Positions 40,869 to 48,507 of a stretch of 64,000 bases of DNA are shown piece after piece. The stretch comes from Actinomycetospora sp. TBRC 11914. Its GTDB lineage: Bacteria > Actinomycetota > Actinomycetes > Mycobacteriales > Pseudonocardiaceae. The stretch lies in NCBI RefSeq assembly GCF_012933465.1, contig NZ_JABBND010000001.1, positions 620,001 through 684,000 on the forward strand. The letters are read 5' to 3'. Made by a program: the position numbers and the translations under genes. The notes under the pieces are model-generated. The model was given only the letters and a program-made list of their open reading frames with translations. It was not told where the DNA came from and ran no database searches. The first letter of the stretch is position 1. Each line of letters opens with the position of its first letter.

Positions 40869-42047
40869 GTGATCGCCGACCGTCGTGCCGTGGAGATCGT
40901 CCCGACCGACGGGTCCGCCGCCGCGGCGCGGGCGCTGGCCGCCCGCCTCGTCACCGCCGCCGCCGGGGAGGGCCCGGCGGTGCTGCCGACCGGGCCGGGC
41001 GAGCCGGCGCCCCGGGCGGCGCTCACCGGGCCGGTGCCGCCGGGGGTCGCGGCCGTGGTGACGACGTCGGGCTCGACCGGCGTGCCCAAGGCGGTGCTGC
41101 TGTCCGGCACGGCGCTGGCGGCGTCGGCGGCGGCGACGGCGGCCCGGCTCGGCGGGGACGGGCGCTGGCTGCTCGCGCTGCCGGCCCACCACGTCGCGGG
41201 GGTGCAGGTCCTGCTGCGCTCGGCGCGCTCCGGGTCGCCGGCCGCGGTGATGGAGCTGCGCGACGGTTTCCGGCCCGACGGGTTCGCCGCCGCGCTCGAG
41301 GCCGCCGCGCGCGACGGGGGCGGCCCGGTCAGCCGCACCTCGCTGGTGCCGACCCAGGTCCGGCGCCTGCTCGACGACGCCGGGGCCGGGCTCGACGCGC
41401 TGCGCGCGCTCGACGCGGTGCTCGTCGGCGGCGCGGCCGCCGACCCCGGCCTGCTGGCCCGCGCCCGCGAGGCCGGGGTGCGGGTGTTGACCACCTACGG
41501 GATGAGCGAGACCTGCGGCGGCTGCGTCTACGACGGCGTGCCGCTCGACCGCGTCACGGTGGAGTTCGAGGGTCAGGACGAGACGGGGGCGGGCCGGGTC
41601 GTGCTCGGCGGCGCCACCGTCGCCGAGGGGTACCGCGGCGCCGACGACGCGGCCGCCGCGGACTTCCTGCCCGGCCGGCGGTTCCGCACGTCCGACCTCG
41701 GGCGGATCGACCGCGACGGCCGGCTGGAGATCCTCGGGCGGGCCGACGACGTCATCGTCACCGGCGGCGAGAAGGTGGCCCCGGCCGCCGTCGAACGCGC
41801 CCTGCTGGCGGTGGCGGGGGTGCGGGAGGCGTGTGTGGTGGGGGTGCCCGACGCCGAGTGGGGCGCGCGGGTCGTGGCCGTGGTCGCCGGGGAGCGGGGG
41901 GCGTCGCTGGACGCCGAGGCGGTGCGCGCCGAGGTCGCGCTCATGGGCCGGGCCGCGCCGCGCGAGGTGCGGGTGCTGGAGGCGGTGCCCGTGCACGGCA
42001 TCGGCAAGCCGGACCGCGCCGCCGTCCGGGAGCTCTTCGCCCGGTGA
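40869..42047 (+). CDS. menE: o-Succinylbenzoate-CoA ligase
   Basis: A 392-residue adenylate-forming enzyme, short as MenE proteins are. VVTTSGSTGVPKAVLL is the P-loop, LLALPAHHVAGVQVLLRS the following strand, LTTYGMSETCGGCVYDG the A5 motif, FRTSDLGRID the A7, and GRADDVIVTGGEKVAPAAVE with GKPDRAAV the hinge and catalytic Lys. It activates o-succinylbenzoate for MenB. GTG starts at 40869 or 40890 are possible. Divergent from menC and followed, after 200 bases, by the winged-helix/reductase fusion rather than by menB. Confidence 0.88.
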   Translation: MIADRRAVEIVPTDGSAAAARALAARLVTAAAGEGPAVLPTGPGEPAPRAALTGPVPPGVAAVVTTSGSTGVPKAVLLSGTALAASAAATAARLGGDGRWLLALPAHHVAGVQVLLRSARSGSPAAVMELRDGFRPDGFAAALEAAARDGGGPVSRTSLVPTQVRRLLDDAGAGLDALRALDAVLVGGAAADPGLLARAREAGVRVLTTYGMSETCGGCVYDGVPLDRVTVEFEGQDETGAGRVVLGGATVAEGYRGADDAAAADFLPGRRFRTSDLGRIDRDGRLEILGRADDVIVTGGEKVAPAAVERALLAVAGVREACVVGVPDAEWGARVVAVVAGERGASLDAEAVRAEVALMGRAAPREVRVLEAVPVHGIGKPDRAAVRELFAR

Positions 42048-42079
42048 CGACCACGCCCGTGACGATCACCACCGGCGTG

Positions 42080-42095
42080 GCAACGTCGGCGTAAC
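42080..42095 (+). promoter_or_regulatory. Weak GlnR-like box upstream of the fusion gene
   Basis: GCAAC-GTCGGC-GTAAC has the 11-base phase of GlnR half-sites, with a GTAGC continuing the phase at 42102. Each half-site carries one mismatch. It lies about 150 bases before the GTG of the winged-helix/reductase gene. Apart from this the 200-bp gap shows nothing. Confidence 0.3.
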
Positions 42096-42247
42096 CAGGT
42101 CGTAGCCGGTACGCGCCGGTTCCGTGGTCCGATGTCCCATCCGCCGTCGGTTCGGCCACCAGACCCCGCGGCGTCCCGTGCACCCTCACACCCGACGGGC
42201 GCGCGTGGCAGCGGTCCCACCACCCGATCCGGCGGGAGGTCTCGCGC

Positions 42248-44704
42248 GTGCACCTGCTCCTCGTCAGCGCGGCGGAGTCCGTGGAGGGCGTCCTGCCCGC
42301 CCTCGGGCTGCTCTCGGCCCACCGGACGACGCTGACCCCGGTGGCGTCGGCCGGTGTCCTCGCCGCGCCCGACGACGTCGACGTCGTGCTGCTCGACGGC
42401 CGCGAGCGCCCCCGCGCCGCGTCCGAGCTCGCCGCCGCCGCCACCCGCGCCCGCCCGGACGTCCCCCGGGTCCTCGTGCTCGGCCCCGACGCCGACCTGC
42501 CGCCCGACGCCGAGGACCACCTCGACGGGCTGGTGCTCGCCGACGCCGGGCCGGCCGAGATCGACCTGCGCCTCCGGCTCGCCATCGGGCGCGCCGGGCC
42601 CCGCCGCCCCCGTCCGGAGCCGGGGAACGGCCTGCCCGCGCTCGGCGAGGGCGCGCTGGCCGTCGGGGACCTCGTCGTGGACGCCGCGTCGTTCCACGCG
42701 CGGGTGGCCGGGCGACCGCTCGTGCTCGCCCGCCGCGAGTTCGAGCTGCTCACCGAGCTCGTCGAGCACGCCGGGCGGCCGCTGTCGCGCCGCCAGCTGC
42801 TCGCGAGCGTCTGGGGCCGGGACTACGAGGGCAGCGCCCGCACCGTCGACGTGCACGTCCGCCAGCTCCGCCGCGTCCTCGGCCCGCGGCACCGCGACAT
42901 GATCCGGACGGTGCGCGGCGTCGGGTACGTGCTGGTCTCGGGGCCCGCGACCGTCGCCGCACCGGTCGGCGTCGTGTCCCCCCTGCTCGCCCGGCCGCTG
43001 GCCGGGCACCGTCCCGGTCACCGCCCCGCGCGCCCCGGCGGGCGGGACACGCCGGGCGACGTCGTCGCGAGCAAGCGGGCCGGGCTCCCCCTCGACCCCG
43101 CCGCGCTCGGCGCGGGCCGCCTCGGCGCGCTGGAGCGCTACAGCCTCAAGACCCTCGGGGTCTGCTCGCAGGCCGCCGACACCCACTTCCTCGTCCGCGC
43201 CCGGACGAGGGCGACGCTGCCGGCCGACGCCGCCCGGACGCTCGCCGCCCTCGCGCGGCGCCACAGCGACGGCCGGGTGCACCTCACGACCCGCCAGCAG
43301 GTCGAGCTGCACGACGTCGCCGCGGCCGACGTCGACGACGTCCTCGACCACCTGGGCGCCGCCGGCCTCGACACCTCCTCGACGTGTGGACACACCGTCC
43401 GCGGCGTGACCAGCTGCCCCGACGCGGGGGTGTCGGCCGACGAGCCCTTCGACTGCACCCCCGACGCGACGGCGCTCACCGACTCGCTGCTGGCGCTCGG
43501 CCCGGACCTCAACGCCCGGCTGCCCCAGCGGCTGACGATCGGTATGGGCGGCTGCGGGCCGTGCCGGGACCAGGCGAAGGTCTCGGACGTCGGGCTCGTC
43601 TCCACCCTCGACGACGACGGCCGGCCGGGCTACGAGCTGTGGGCCGGGGGCAGCCTCGGCCGCTCCTCCCCCACGCTCGCCAGCCGGATCGTCGAGTTCG
43701 TCCCGCGCGAGCGGCTGCTGCCCGCGGTGCACGCGGTGCTCGAGGTCTTCCTCGCCCACGGCGCCTTCGACACCCCGAACCGGGCTCGGCTGAAGTTCCT
43801 CGTCGGGCGCCTGGGCGTCACGCGGTTCACCGCGCTGGTCGCCGAGGCCGACCGCGCCGCCCGACGCCGGCCGTGGCCCGAGCCCGCGCCGCTGCCCGCG
43901 CGCCCGGCCGTCGTCGGGGGGCCGTCGCCCGCCGGCGGCCCGGTTCCCGACGGCGGGTGGGGTACCGACGTCCGCGCCCAGACCGCTCCGGGCCTCGTCA
44001 CGGTCACCGTGACGGTGCCGCTCGGGGAGCTCGCCGCCGACGCGCTCGAGGCCCTCGCCGCGGCGTGCGAGGTCGACGGCGACGGCATCCTGCGCCCGAC
44101 GCGCGAGCAGAACGTCGTGCTGCGCGACGTCGCGGTGGCGCGGGTCGGGGTGCTGCGGCGCACGCTCGCGGAGCACGGGCTCGTCGTAGGCGCCGACCAT
44201 CCCGCGCACGACGTGCGCGCGTGCGTGGGTGCGCCGGTCTGCGCGCTCGCGATCACGTCGACCCACGACCTCGCCCGGGCCCTCTGGGAGCTCCCGGCGC
44301 TGCGCCGCAACAGCGGGCTGCGGGTGAGCGTGTCGGGGTGCCCGGCCAGCTGCACCCGTCACCAGACCGCCGACCTGGGCTTCGCGGGCAACCTGGTCTC
44401 GATCGGGGGCCGGCGGGTGCCCGGCTACCGGGTGCACCTCGGCGGCGACCTGCGCCGCGACCGGCTCGGCCGTGTCCTCGGGCGCGTCGCCGCCGACCAC
44501 GTGCCCGCGCTGGTCGAGGCGGTCGTCGCGGTCTGGGAGGAGCACCGCATGGGGCACGAGTCGCTCGCCGGGACCGTCGATCGCCTCGGCCCGCGGATCG
44601 TGGTCGACGCGCTGCGCGGGCTGCCCGCCCTGGCCTGGGCGGCGGGCGCGGAGGACGCCGACGGCACGGGCGACCGGGACCTCCCGCTGGCCGCGGCCAC
44701 GTGA
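42248..44704 (+). CDS. Winged-helix regulator fused to sirohaem nitrite/sulfite reductase
   Basis: An unbroken 818-residue frame. Residues 1-115 resemble a degenerate receiver domain (LLLVSAAESVEGVLPALGLL, DVDVVLLDGRERP). Residues 135-230 are an OmpR/GlnR-type winged helix: LVLARREFELLTELVEHAG, LSRRQLLASVWG, TVDVHVRQLRRVLG and IRTVRGVGYVLV. After a Pro/Arg-rich linker, residues 275-790 are a ferredoxin-type nitrite/sulfite reductase with both halves: VHLTTRQQVELHDV, TVRGVTSCPDAGVS, PRLKFLV-like RARLKFLVGRLG, and the cluster ligands Cys659, Cys665 (ACVGAPVC) and Cys698, Cys702 (SGCPASC). GGGAGG precedes the GTG. A haem-sensing regulator or a self-regulating reductase are both possible; the domain assignments are firm, the function inferred. 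Confidence 0.82.
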   Translation: MHLLLVSAAESVEGVLPALGLLSAHRTTLTPVASAGVLAAPDDVDVVLLDGRERPRAASELAAAATRARPDVPRVLVLGPDADLPPDAEDHLDGLVLADAGPAEIDLRLRLAIGRAGPRRPRPEPGNGLPALGEGALAVGDLVVDAASFHARVAGRPLVLARREFELLTELVEHAGRPLSRRQLLASVWGRDYEGSARTVDVHVRQLRRVLGPRHRDMIRTVRGVGYVLVSGPATVAAPVGVVSPLLARPLAGHRPGHRPARPGGRDTPGDVVASKRAGLPLDPAALGAGRLGALERYSLKTLGVCSQAADTHFLVRARTRATLPADAARTLAALARRHSDGRVHLTTRQQVELHDVAAADVDDVLDHLGAAGLDTSSTCGHTVRGVTSCPDAGVSADEPFDCTPDATALTDSLLALGPDLNARLPQRLTIGMGGCGPCRDQAKVSDVGLVSTLDDDGRPGYELWAGGSLGRSSPTLASRIVEFVPRERLLPAVHAVLEVFLAHGAFDTPNRARLKFLVGRLGVTRFTALVAEADRAARRRPWPEPAPLPARPAVVGGPSPAGGPVPDGGWGTDVRAQTAPGLVTVTVTVPLGELAADALEALAAACEVDGDGILRPTREQNVVLRDVAVARVGVLRRTLAEHGLVVGADHPAHDVRACVGAPVCALAITSTHDLARALWELPALRRNSGLRVSVSGCPASCTRHQTADLGFAGNLVSIGGRRVPGYRVHLGGDLRRDRLGRVLGRVAADHVPALVEAVVAVWEEHRMGHESLAGTVDRLGPRIVVDALRGLPALAWAAGAEDADGTGDRDLPLAAAT

Positions 44705-44743
44705 GTCCGGCGGGGAGGCGGTCCACCTCCTAGAGTCCGCCGC

Positions 44744-45652
44744 GTGAGCGCCGACGACTCGATCTTCGACCCGTCCGCCTGGCGTGCGGTGGAGGGCTTC
44801 GCCTTCACCGACATCACCTACCACCGGTCCGTCGACCTGGGGTGCGTTCGGATCGCGTTCGACCGTCCCGAGGTGCGCAACGCATTCCGGCCGCACACCG
44901 TCGACGAGCTCGCGACGGCCCTGGAGCACGCGCGCACCAGCGCCGACGTCGGCGTGGTGCTGCTGACCGGCAACGGCCCGTCCCCGCGCGACGGCGGCCA
45001 CGCCTTCTGCTCCGGCGGCGACCAACGCATCCGCGGCCGCACGGGCTACCAGTACGCGTCGTCGGAGACCGCGGTGAGCGCGCAGGAGCAGGGCCGGGCC
45101 GGCCGGCTGCACATCCTCGAGTGCCAGCGGCTCATCCGCTTCATGCCGAAGGTGTGCATCGCCGTCGTCAACGGGTGGGCCGCGGGCGGCGGGCACTCGC
45201 TGCACGCGGTCTGCGACCTCACCCTCGCGTCGGCCGAGCACGCCCGGTTCAAGCAGACCGACGCCGACGTCGGGTCCTTCGACGGCGGGTACGGCTCGGC
45301 CTACCTCGCGCGGCAGGTCGGGCAGAAGTTCGCCCGTGAGATCTTCTTCCTCGGCCGGACCTACGACGCCGAGGCCATGCACCGGATGGGCGCGGTGAAC
45401 GAGGTCGTCCCGCACGCCGAGCTGGAGTCGACGGCGCTGCAGTGGGCGCGGGAGATCCTCGGCAAGTCCCCGCAGGCGCAGCGGATGCTCAAGTACTCGT
45501 TCAACCTGATCGACGACGGGCTCGTCGGCCAGCAGCTCTTCGCCGGCGAGACGACCCGGCTGGCCTACATGACCGACGAGGCCGTCGAGGGCAAGGAGTC
45601 GTTCCTGCAGAAGCGGGAGCCCGACTGGGCCCCGTTCCCCTGGTACTACTGA
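44744..45652 (+). CDS. menB: 1,4-Dihydroxy-2-naphthoyl-CoA synthase
   Basis: A 302-residue crotonase-fold enzyme. AFCSGGDQRIRGRTGYQ is the oxyanion-hole region specific to MenB, VNGWAAGGGHSLHAVCDLTLAS the second oxyanion strand, and QTDADVGSFDGGYGSAYLAR the MenB signature; the C-terminus WAPFPWYY is usual. It cyclises o-succinylbenzoyl-CoA. It starts at GTG 39 bases after the fusion gene and overlaps the convergent oxidoreductase gene by 7 bases. The last 13 bases recur as a direct repeat downstream of that gene. Confidence 0.93.
   Translation: MSADDSIFDPSAWRAVEGFAFTDITYHRSVDLGCVRIAFDRPEVRNAFRPHTVDELATALEHARTSADVGVVLLTGNGPSPRDGGHAFCSGGDQRIRGRTGYQYASSETAVSAQEQGRAGRLHILECQRLIRFMPKVCIAVVNGWAAGGGHSLHAVCDLTLASAEHARFKQTDADVGSFDGGYGSAYLARQVGQKFAREIFFLGRTYDAEAMHRMGAVNEVVPHAELESTALQWAREILGKSPQAQRMLKYSFNLIDDGLVGQQLFAGETTRLAYMTDEAVEGKESFLQKREPDWAPFPWYY
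45640..45652 (+). repeat. 13-bp direct repeat, left copy (menB 3' end)
   Basis: CTGGTACTACTGA forms the last codons and stop of menB. The same 13 bases recur at 46725, flanking the oxidoreductase gene. Confidence 0.7.
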
Positions 45653-46587
45653 GCCGCGACGGTCGCGAACGTGTCGACGACCTCCAGCGCCGCGCGTGGA
45701 CCGAGGGGCGGCATGAGGATGGGGAGGTCAACGCCCGCCGATCGGTACCGGGCGATCCGTTCACGGCATCGGGACGGCGGCCCGATGAGACAGAAGGAGT
45801 CCAGGAGGGCGTCGCTCAACCCGCGGGCGCCTGCGCCGCGGGCCATGGCTTCCGCCTCCTCGACGAAACCGCTCTCGTGCCACATCCGGCGGAAGAACGG
45901 GAAGCCGGTGTAGAGGGCGAGATTCTCCCTGGCGATCTCCCGCAGTCGGTCGAGGTCCTCACCCATGAACGTCGGGATGCCCAACGTCAGGTCGACGTCT
46001 CCCGTCAGCTGGGCGCGGCGACGGCCCCGCGCGATGTGCTCCACGCTCTCGGCCACCCTCTCCGGCGACCACATGGTCGGCATCAGGCCGTCCGCGACCT
46101 CGGCGGCCCGTTCGACCGCGGCGAAGCTCAGGGCGGCGACGTAGATCGGCACCGGCCGCGGCGCCGGGCGCTGCGGCAGGTGCGTCGTCGGGCCGCCTCC
46201 CTCCAGCCACCCTCGGACCGCGCGAGCGTAGGAGCCCAGGTCGTTCCCGGCGTCCGACATGTCGATCTGCAGGGCGGCGTTGACGGGCTGGTGGCTGACG
46301 CCGAGGCCGAGCAGGAAACGCCCGTCGGTCGCATCGGCGATCAGTTCGGCGCCCTTCGCGCACAGGTACGGATGGCGCAGGTAGATGTTCGCGACCCACG
46401 TGCCGACGCCGATCCGCTCCGTCGACCCGCCCATCAGGAGGGCCGTGCTCATCGTGTCGCTGTTGACCTCGGTCGAGAAGATCGCATCGAATCCGGCGTG
46501 TTCGGCTTCCCGGGCGACGCGGCGCACGTCCTCCGCACGCCAGCCCGCGCCGGGAATGACGGTGAGCCCGAGCCGTTCCGTGCCCAT
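45646..46587 (-). CDS. LLM-class (F420-type) oxidoreductase
   Basis: A 313-residue luciferase-like TIM-barrel flavoprotein, probably F420- or FMN-dependent. LGLTVIPGAGWRAEDVRRVA starts the barrel, HAGFDAIFSTEVNSDTMS and LGLGVSHQPVNAALQIDMSD carry cofactor-site strands, and FCLIGPPSRCRERIARYRSAGVD is the typical C-terminal segment. The substrate is unknown. AGGAGG precedes the ATG. It is inserted between menB and a glyoxalase-fold gene, with a 13-bp direct repeat on both sides, and a 60-base sample of its 5' part (46441-46500) is only about 62 percent G+C, hinting at later acquisition. Confidence 0.83.
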   Translation of the reverse strand: MGTERLGLTVIPGAGWRAEDVRRVAREAEHAGFDAIFSTEVNSDTMSTALLMGGSTERIGVGTWVANIYLRHPYLCAKGAELIADATDGRFLLGLGVSHQPVNAALQIDMSDAGNDLGSYARAVRGWLEGGGPTTHLPQRPAPRPVPIYVAALSFAAVERAAEVADGLMPTMWSPERVAESVEHIARGRRRAQLTGDVDLTLGIPTFMGEDLDRLREIARENLALYTGFPFFRRMWHESGFVEEAEAMARGAGARGLSDALLDSFCLIGPPSRCRERIARYRSAGVDLPILMPPLGPRAALEVVDTFATVAAQ

Positions 46588-46724
46588 CTCGATCCTCCTC
46601 GCCTGACGTCGTCCTCCTCGTGGGGCGCCGAGTGTCACGGGGACCGGTCGCGCCCCGGTAGCGGCGCGGTTGCGACACGAAGGCCCGGAAAGGCAGTTCG
46701 CTCCGGCGCTCACCCCGTGGCTCG

Positions 46725-46737
46725 CTGGTACTACTGA
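46725..46737 (+). repeat. 13-bp direct repeat, right copy
   Basis: CTGGTACTACTGA, identical to the menB 3' end, lies four bases before the GTG of the glyoxalase-fold gene. If the segment between the repeats is removed, menB would be followed directly by that gene. Confidence 0.7.
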
Positions 46738-46740
46738 CCG

Positions 46741-47094
46741 GTGCGCGTCACCACGGTCTACGTCGACCTGCCCGTCCCCGACATCGCGTCGGCCCGGGAC
46801 TTCTACGCGGGCTACCTCGGCATGACCGACGAGAGCATCAACATGGACTGGGTCACCCGCTTCACCGCGACGGGCTCCGGGGCGAGCGTGCAGGTCGTGA
46901 CCCAGGACGCGACCGCGCCGGAGAGCCCGATCGCGACGATCCGGGTCGACGACGTCGAGGAGGCGTTCGCCGAGGCGCGGCGGCGCGGGTACGAGATCGT
47001 GCACCCGCTGACGACCGAGCCGTGGGGCGTGCGTCGGTTCTTCGTCCGGGCGCCCGACGGGAACGTCCTCAACATCGCCCAGCACCGGGACTGA
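46741..47094 (+). CDS. Glyoxalase/VOC-fold protein
   Basis: A 117-residue vicinal-oxygen-chelate protein with two beta-alpha-beta-beta-beta modules: VYVDLPVPDIASARDFYAGYLG at the start and FFVRAPDGNVLNIAQHRD at the end. The conserved metal Glu of the last strand is not obvious (NVLNIAQ), so metal use is uncertain. It could act in resistance or as a small dioxygenase or epimerase. GTG start, no strong ribosome-binding site. It probably followed menB before the oxidoreductase gene was interposed. Confidence 0.72.
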   Translation: MRVTTVYVDLPVPDIASARDFYAGYLGMTDESINMDWVTRFTATGSGASVQVVTQDATAPESPIATIRVDDVEEAFAEARRRGYEIVHPLTTEPWGVRRFFVRAPDGNVLNIAQHRD

Positions 47095-47103
47095 AGCACT
47101 GCC

Positions 47104-47134
47104 GCGCGACCGAGTCGTGGAGACTCGGTCGCGC
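47104..47134. terminator. Hairpin terminator after VOC gene
   Basis: GCGCGACCGAGTC and GACTCGGTCGCGC form a perfect 13-bp stem with the loop GTGGA, starting 9 bases after the stop. No T-run follows. The rest of the 297-bp gap to the next gene shows no further structure. Confidence 0.7.
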
Positions 47135-47391
47135 CGCAGCCCTTCCGGTCGGCCCCCGGGACCGCCGCTCGCCGTGATCATCGGGACGTCCTGGCCCGGC
47201 GGCGGTACCGTTCTCCGCCTCCCACTCGCCGATGACAGGTCAGGGAAGACCTACGGGGAGGCCGCCGTGTTCGCGTCCGTCCCCCGCCTCGGAGACCGTC
47301 TACCGCGTGCTCCGCCACGGGTAGCGGCACGGAGCAGGACCGCGCCGCCGGGCAGTGCCGCACACTCGTCCGCGCTGCCACGATCGGCGGC

Positions 47392-48447
47392 ATGTGCACC
47401 GACACCGGCGCCGACCCGGCCGCCGTCGCCTTCGCCGCACCTCGCGCCGCGGAAGGGACAGCCGTCGACCCGGTGGCGCTGGAGCCGGTCGACGCCGTGG
47501 TGATCACCGTGCTCGTCGACAACTCCTTCGACGCCCTCCTGGCGGACACCGAGGTCGCGACGCGGGCCCGGCTCGGCACGGGCCCGCCGGTGGAGGCCCC
47601 GCAGTACGTGGGGGGTGAGACCCGCGTCGGGCTGCTCGCCGAGCACGGGTTCTCGGCCCTGGTCACGGTCACCAAGGGCGGGCACGACCACACGCTGCTC
47701 TTCGACACCGGCGTCTCCCCCGAGGGCATGGCCACCAACGGCCGGCGTCTCGGGATCGACCCGGGGGACATCGGCGCGGTCGTCCTCTCCCACGGCCACG
47801 GCGACCACTCCGGCGGCTTCCCGGGGCTGGAGCGCTGGCTGGGCCGGGCGGCGAGCCCGCTCGTGCTGCACCCGGCCGCGTTCACCCGGCGCCGGCTCGT
47901 CCCGCCCGGCGGCCGGCCGTTCGTCATGCCCCTGCTCGACCGGGCCGGGCTCGCCGGCGACGGCATCGAGCTCGTCGAGCGCCGCGAGCCGTCGTTCCTT
48001 CTCGACGGCAGCGTGCTCGTGACCGGCGAGGTCGACCGCACGACGGAGTTCGAGCGCGGCATGGCCTTCCACGAGGCCCTCGTCGACGACACGTGGCGTC
48101 CCGACCCGTGGATCGTCGACGACCAGGCGCTCGTCGTGCACGTCCGCGGGCGCGGCCTCGTCGTCCTCACCGGCTGCGGGCACGCCGGCGCGGTCAACAT
48201 CGCCCGCCACGCCCTGCGGCTCACCGGCCACGACCACCTGCACGCCCTGCTCGGCGGCCTGCACCTCACGGGGCCGGGGTTCGAGCCGGTCATCGAGCCG
48301 ACGGTGGCGGCCCTCGTCGGGATGGCGCCCGACGTCGTCGTCCCCGCCCACTGCACCGGCTGGCGCGCGCAGATGCGCCTCGCCCAGGAGCTCGGCGAGG
48401 CGTTCGTCCCCGGCGCGGTGGGCAGCCGCTACACCTTCGCGGCCTGA
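47392..48447 (+). CDS. MBL-fold metallo-hydrolase
   Basis: A 351-residue metallo-beta-lactamase-fold protein. VVLSHGHGDHSGGFPGL is the H-x-H-x-D-H metal motif, LTGCGHAGAVNIARHAL supplies a further His, and GGLHLTGPGFEPVIEPTVAAL with VVPAHCTGWRAQMRL the last ligands. The CGHAG and HCTG pattern resembles the family annotated as dihydropterin-ribofuranosylaminobenzene-phosphate synthase-like hydrolases. Substrate unknown; cytosolic. The ATG has only a weak ribosome-binding site. Confidence 0.8.
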   Translation: MCTDTGADPAAVAFAAPRAAEGTAVDPVALEPVDAVVITVLVDNSFDALLADTEVATRARLGTGPPVEAPQYVGGETRVGLLAEHGFSALVTVTKGGHDHTLLFDTGVSPEGMATNGRRLGIDPGDIGAVVLSHGHGDHSGGFPGLERWLGRAASPLVLHPAAFTRRRLVPPGGRPFVMPLLDRAGLAGDGIELVERREPSFLLDGSVLVTGEVDRTTEFERGMAFHEALVDDTWRPDPWIVDDQALVVHVRGRGLVVLTGCGHAGAVNIARHALRLTGHDHLHALLGGLHLTGPGFEPVIEPTVAALVGMAPDVVVPAHCTGWRAQMRLAQELGEAFVPGAVGSRYTFAA

Positions 48448-48461
48448 CGCGGACACGACGA

Positions 48462-48491
48462 TGCCCCGGGAGGAGCAGTCCTCCCGGGGCA
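48462..48491. terminator. Bidirectional hairpin terminator
   Basis: TGCCCCGGGAGGA and TCCTCCCGGGGCA form a perfect 13-bp stem with the loop GCAG in the gap between the convergent MBL-fold and FNT genes, suited to stop transcription from both sides. Confidence 0.75.
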
Positions 48492-48507
48492 CCGTCTCGG
48501 AGGTGGC

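Noticed and set aside
42248-42950. Separate two-gene reading of the fusion (regulator gene followed by reductase gene)
   Set aside because: There is no stop codon between the domains and no ribosome-binding site before the candidate internal GTG codons near residue 242; a separate reductase start remains only a secondary possibility.
41573-45415. Minus-strand open frame of 1280 codons opposite menE, the fusion gene and menB
   Set aside because: It spans three well-supported plus-strand genes and has no recognisable domain; this is an antisense shadow caused by high GC.
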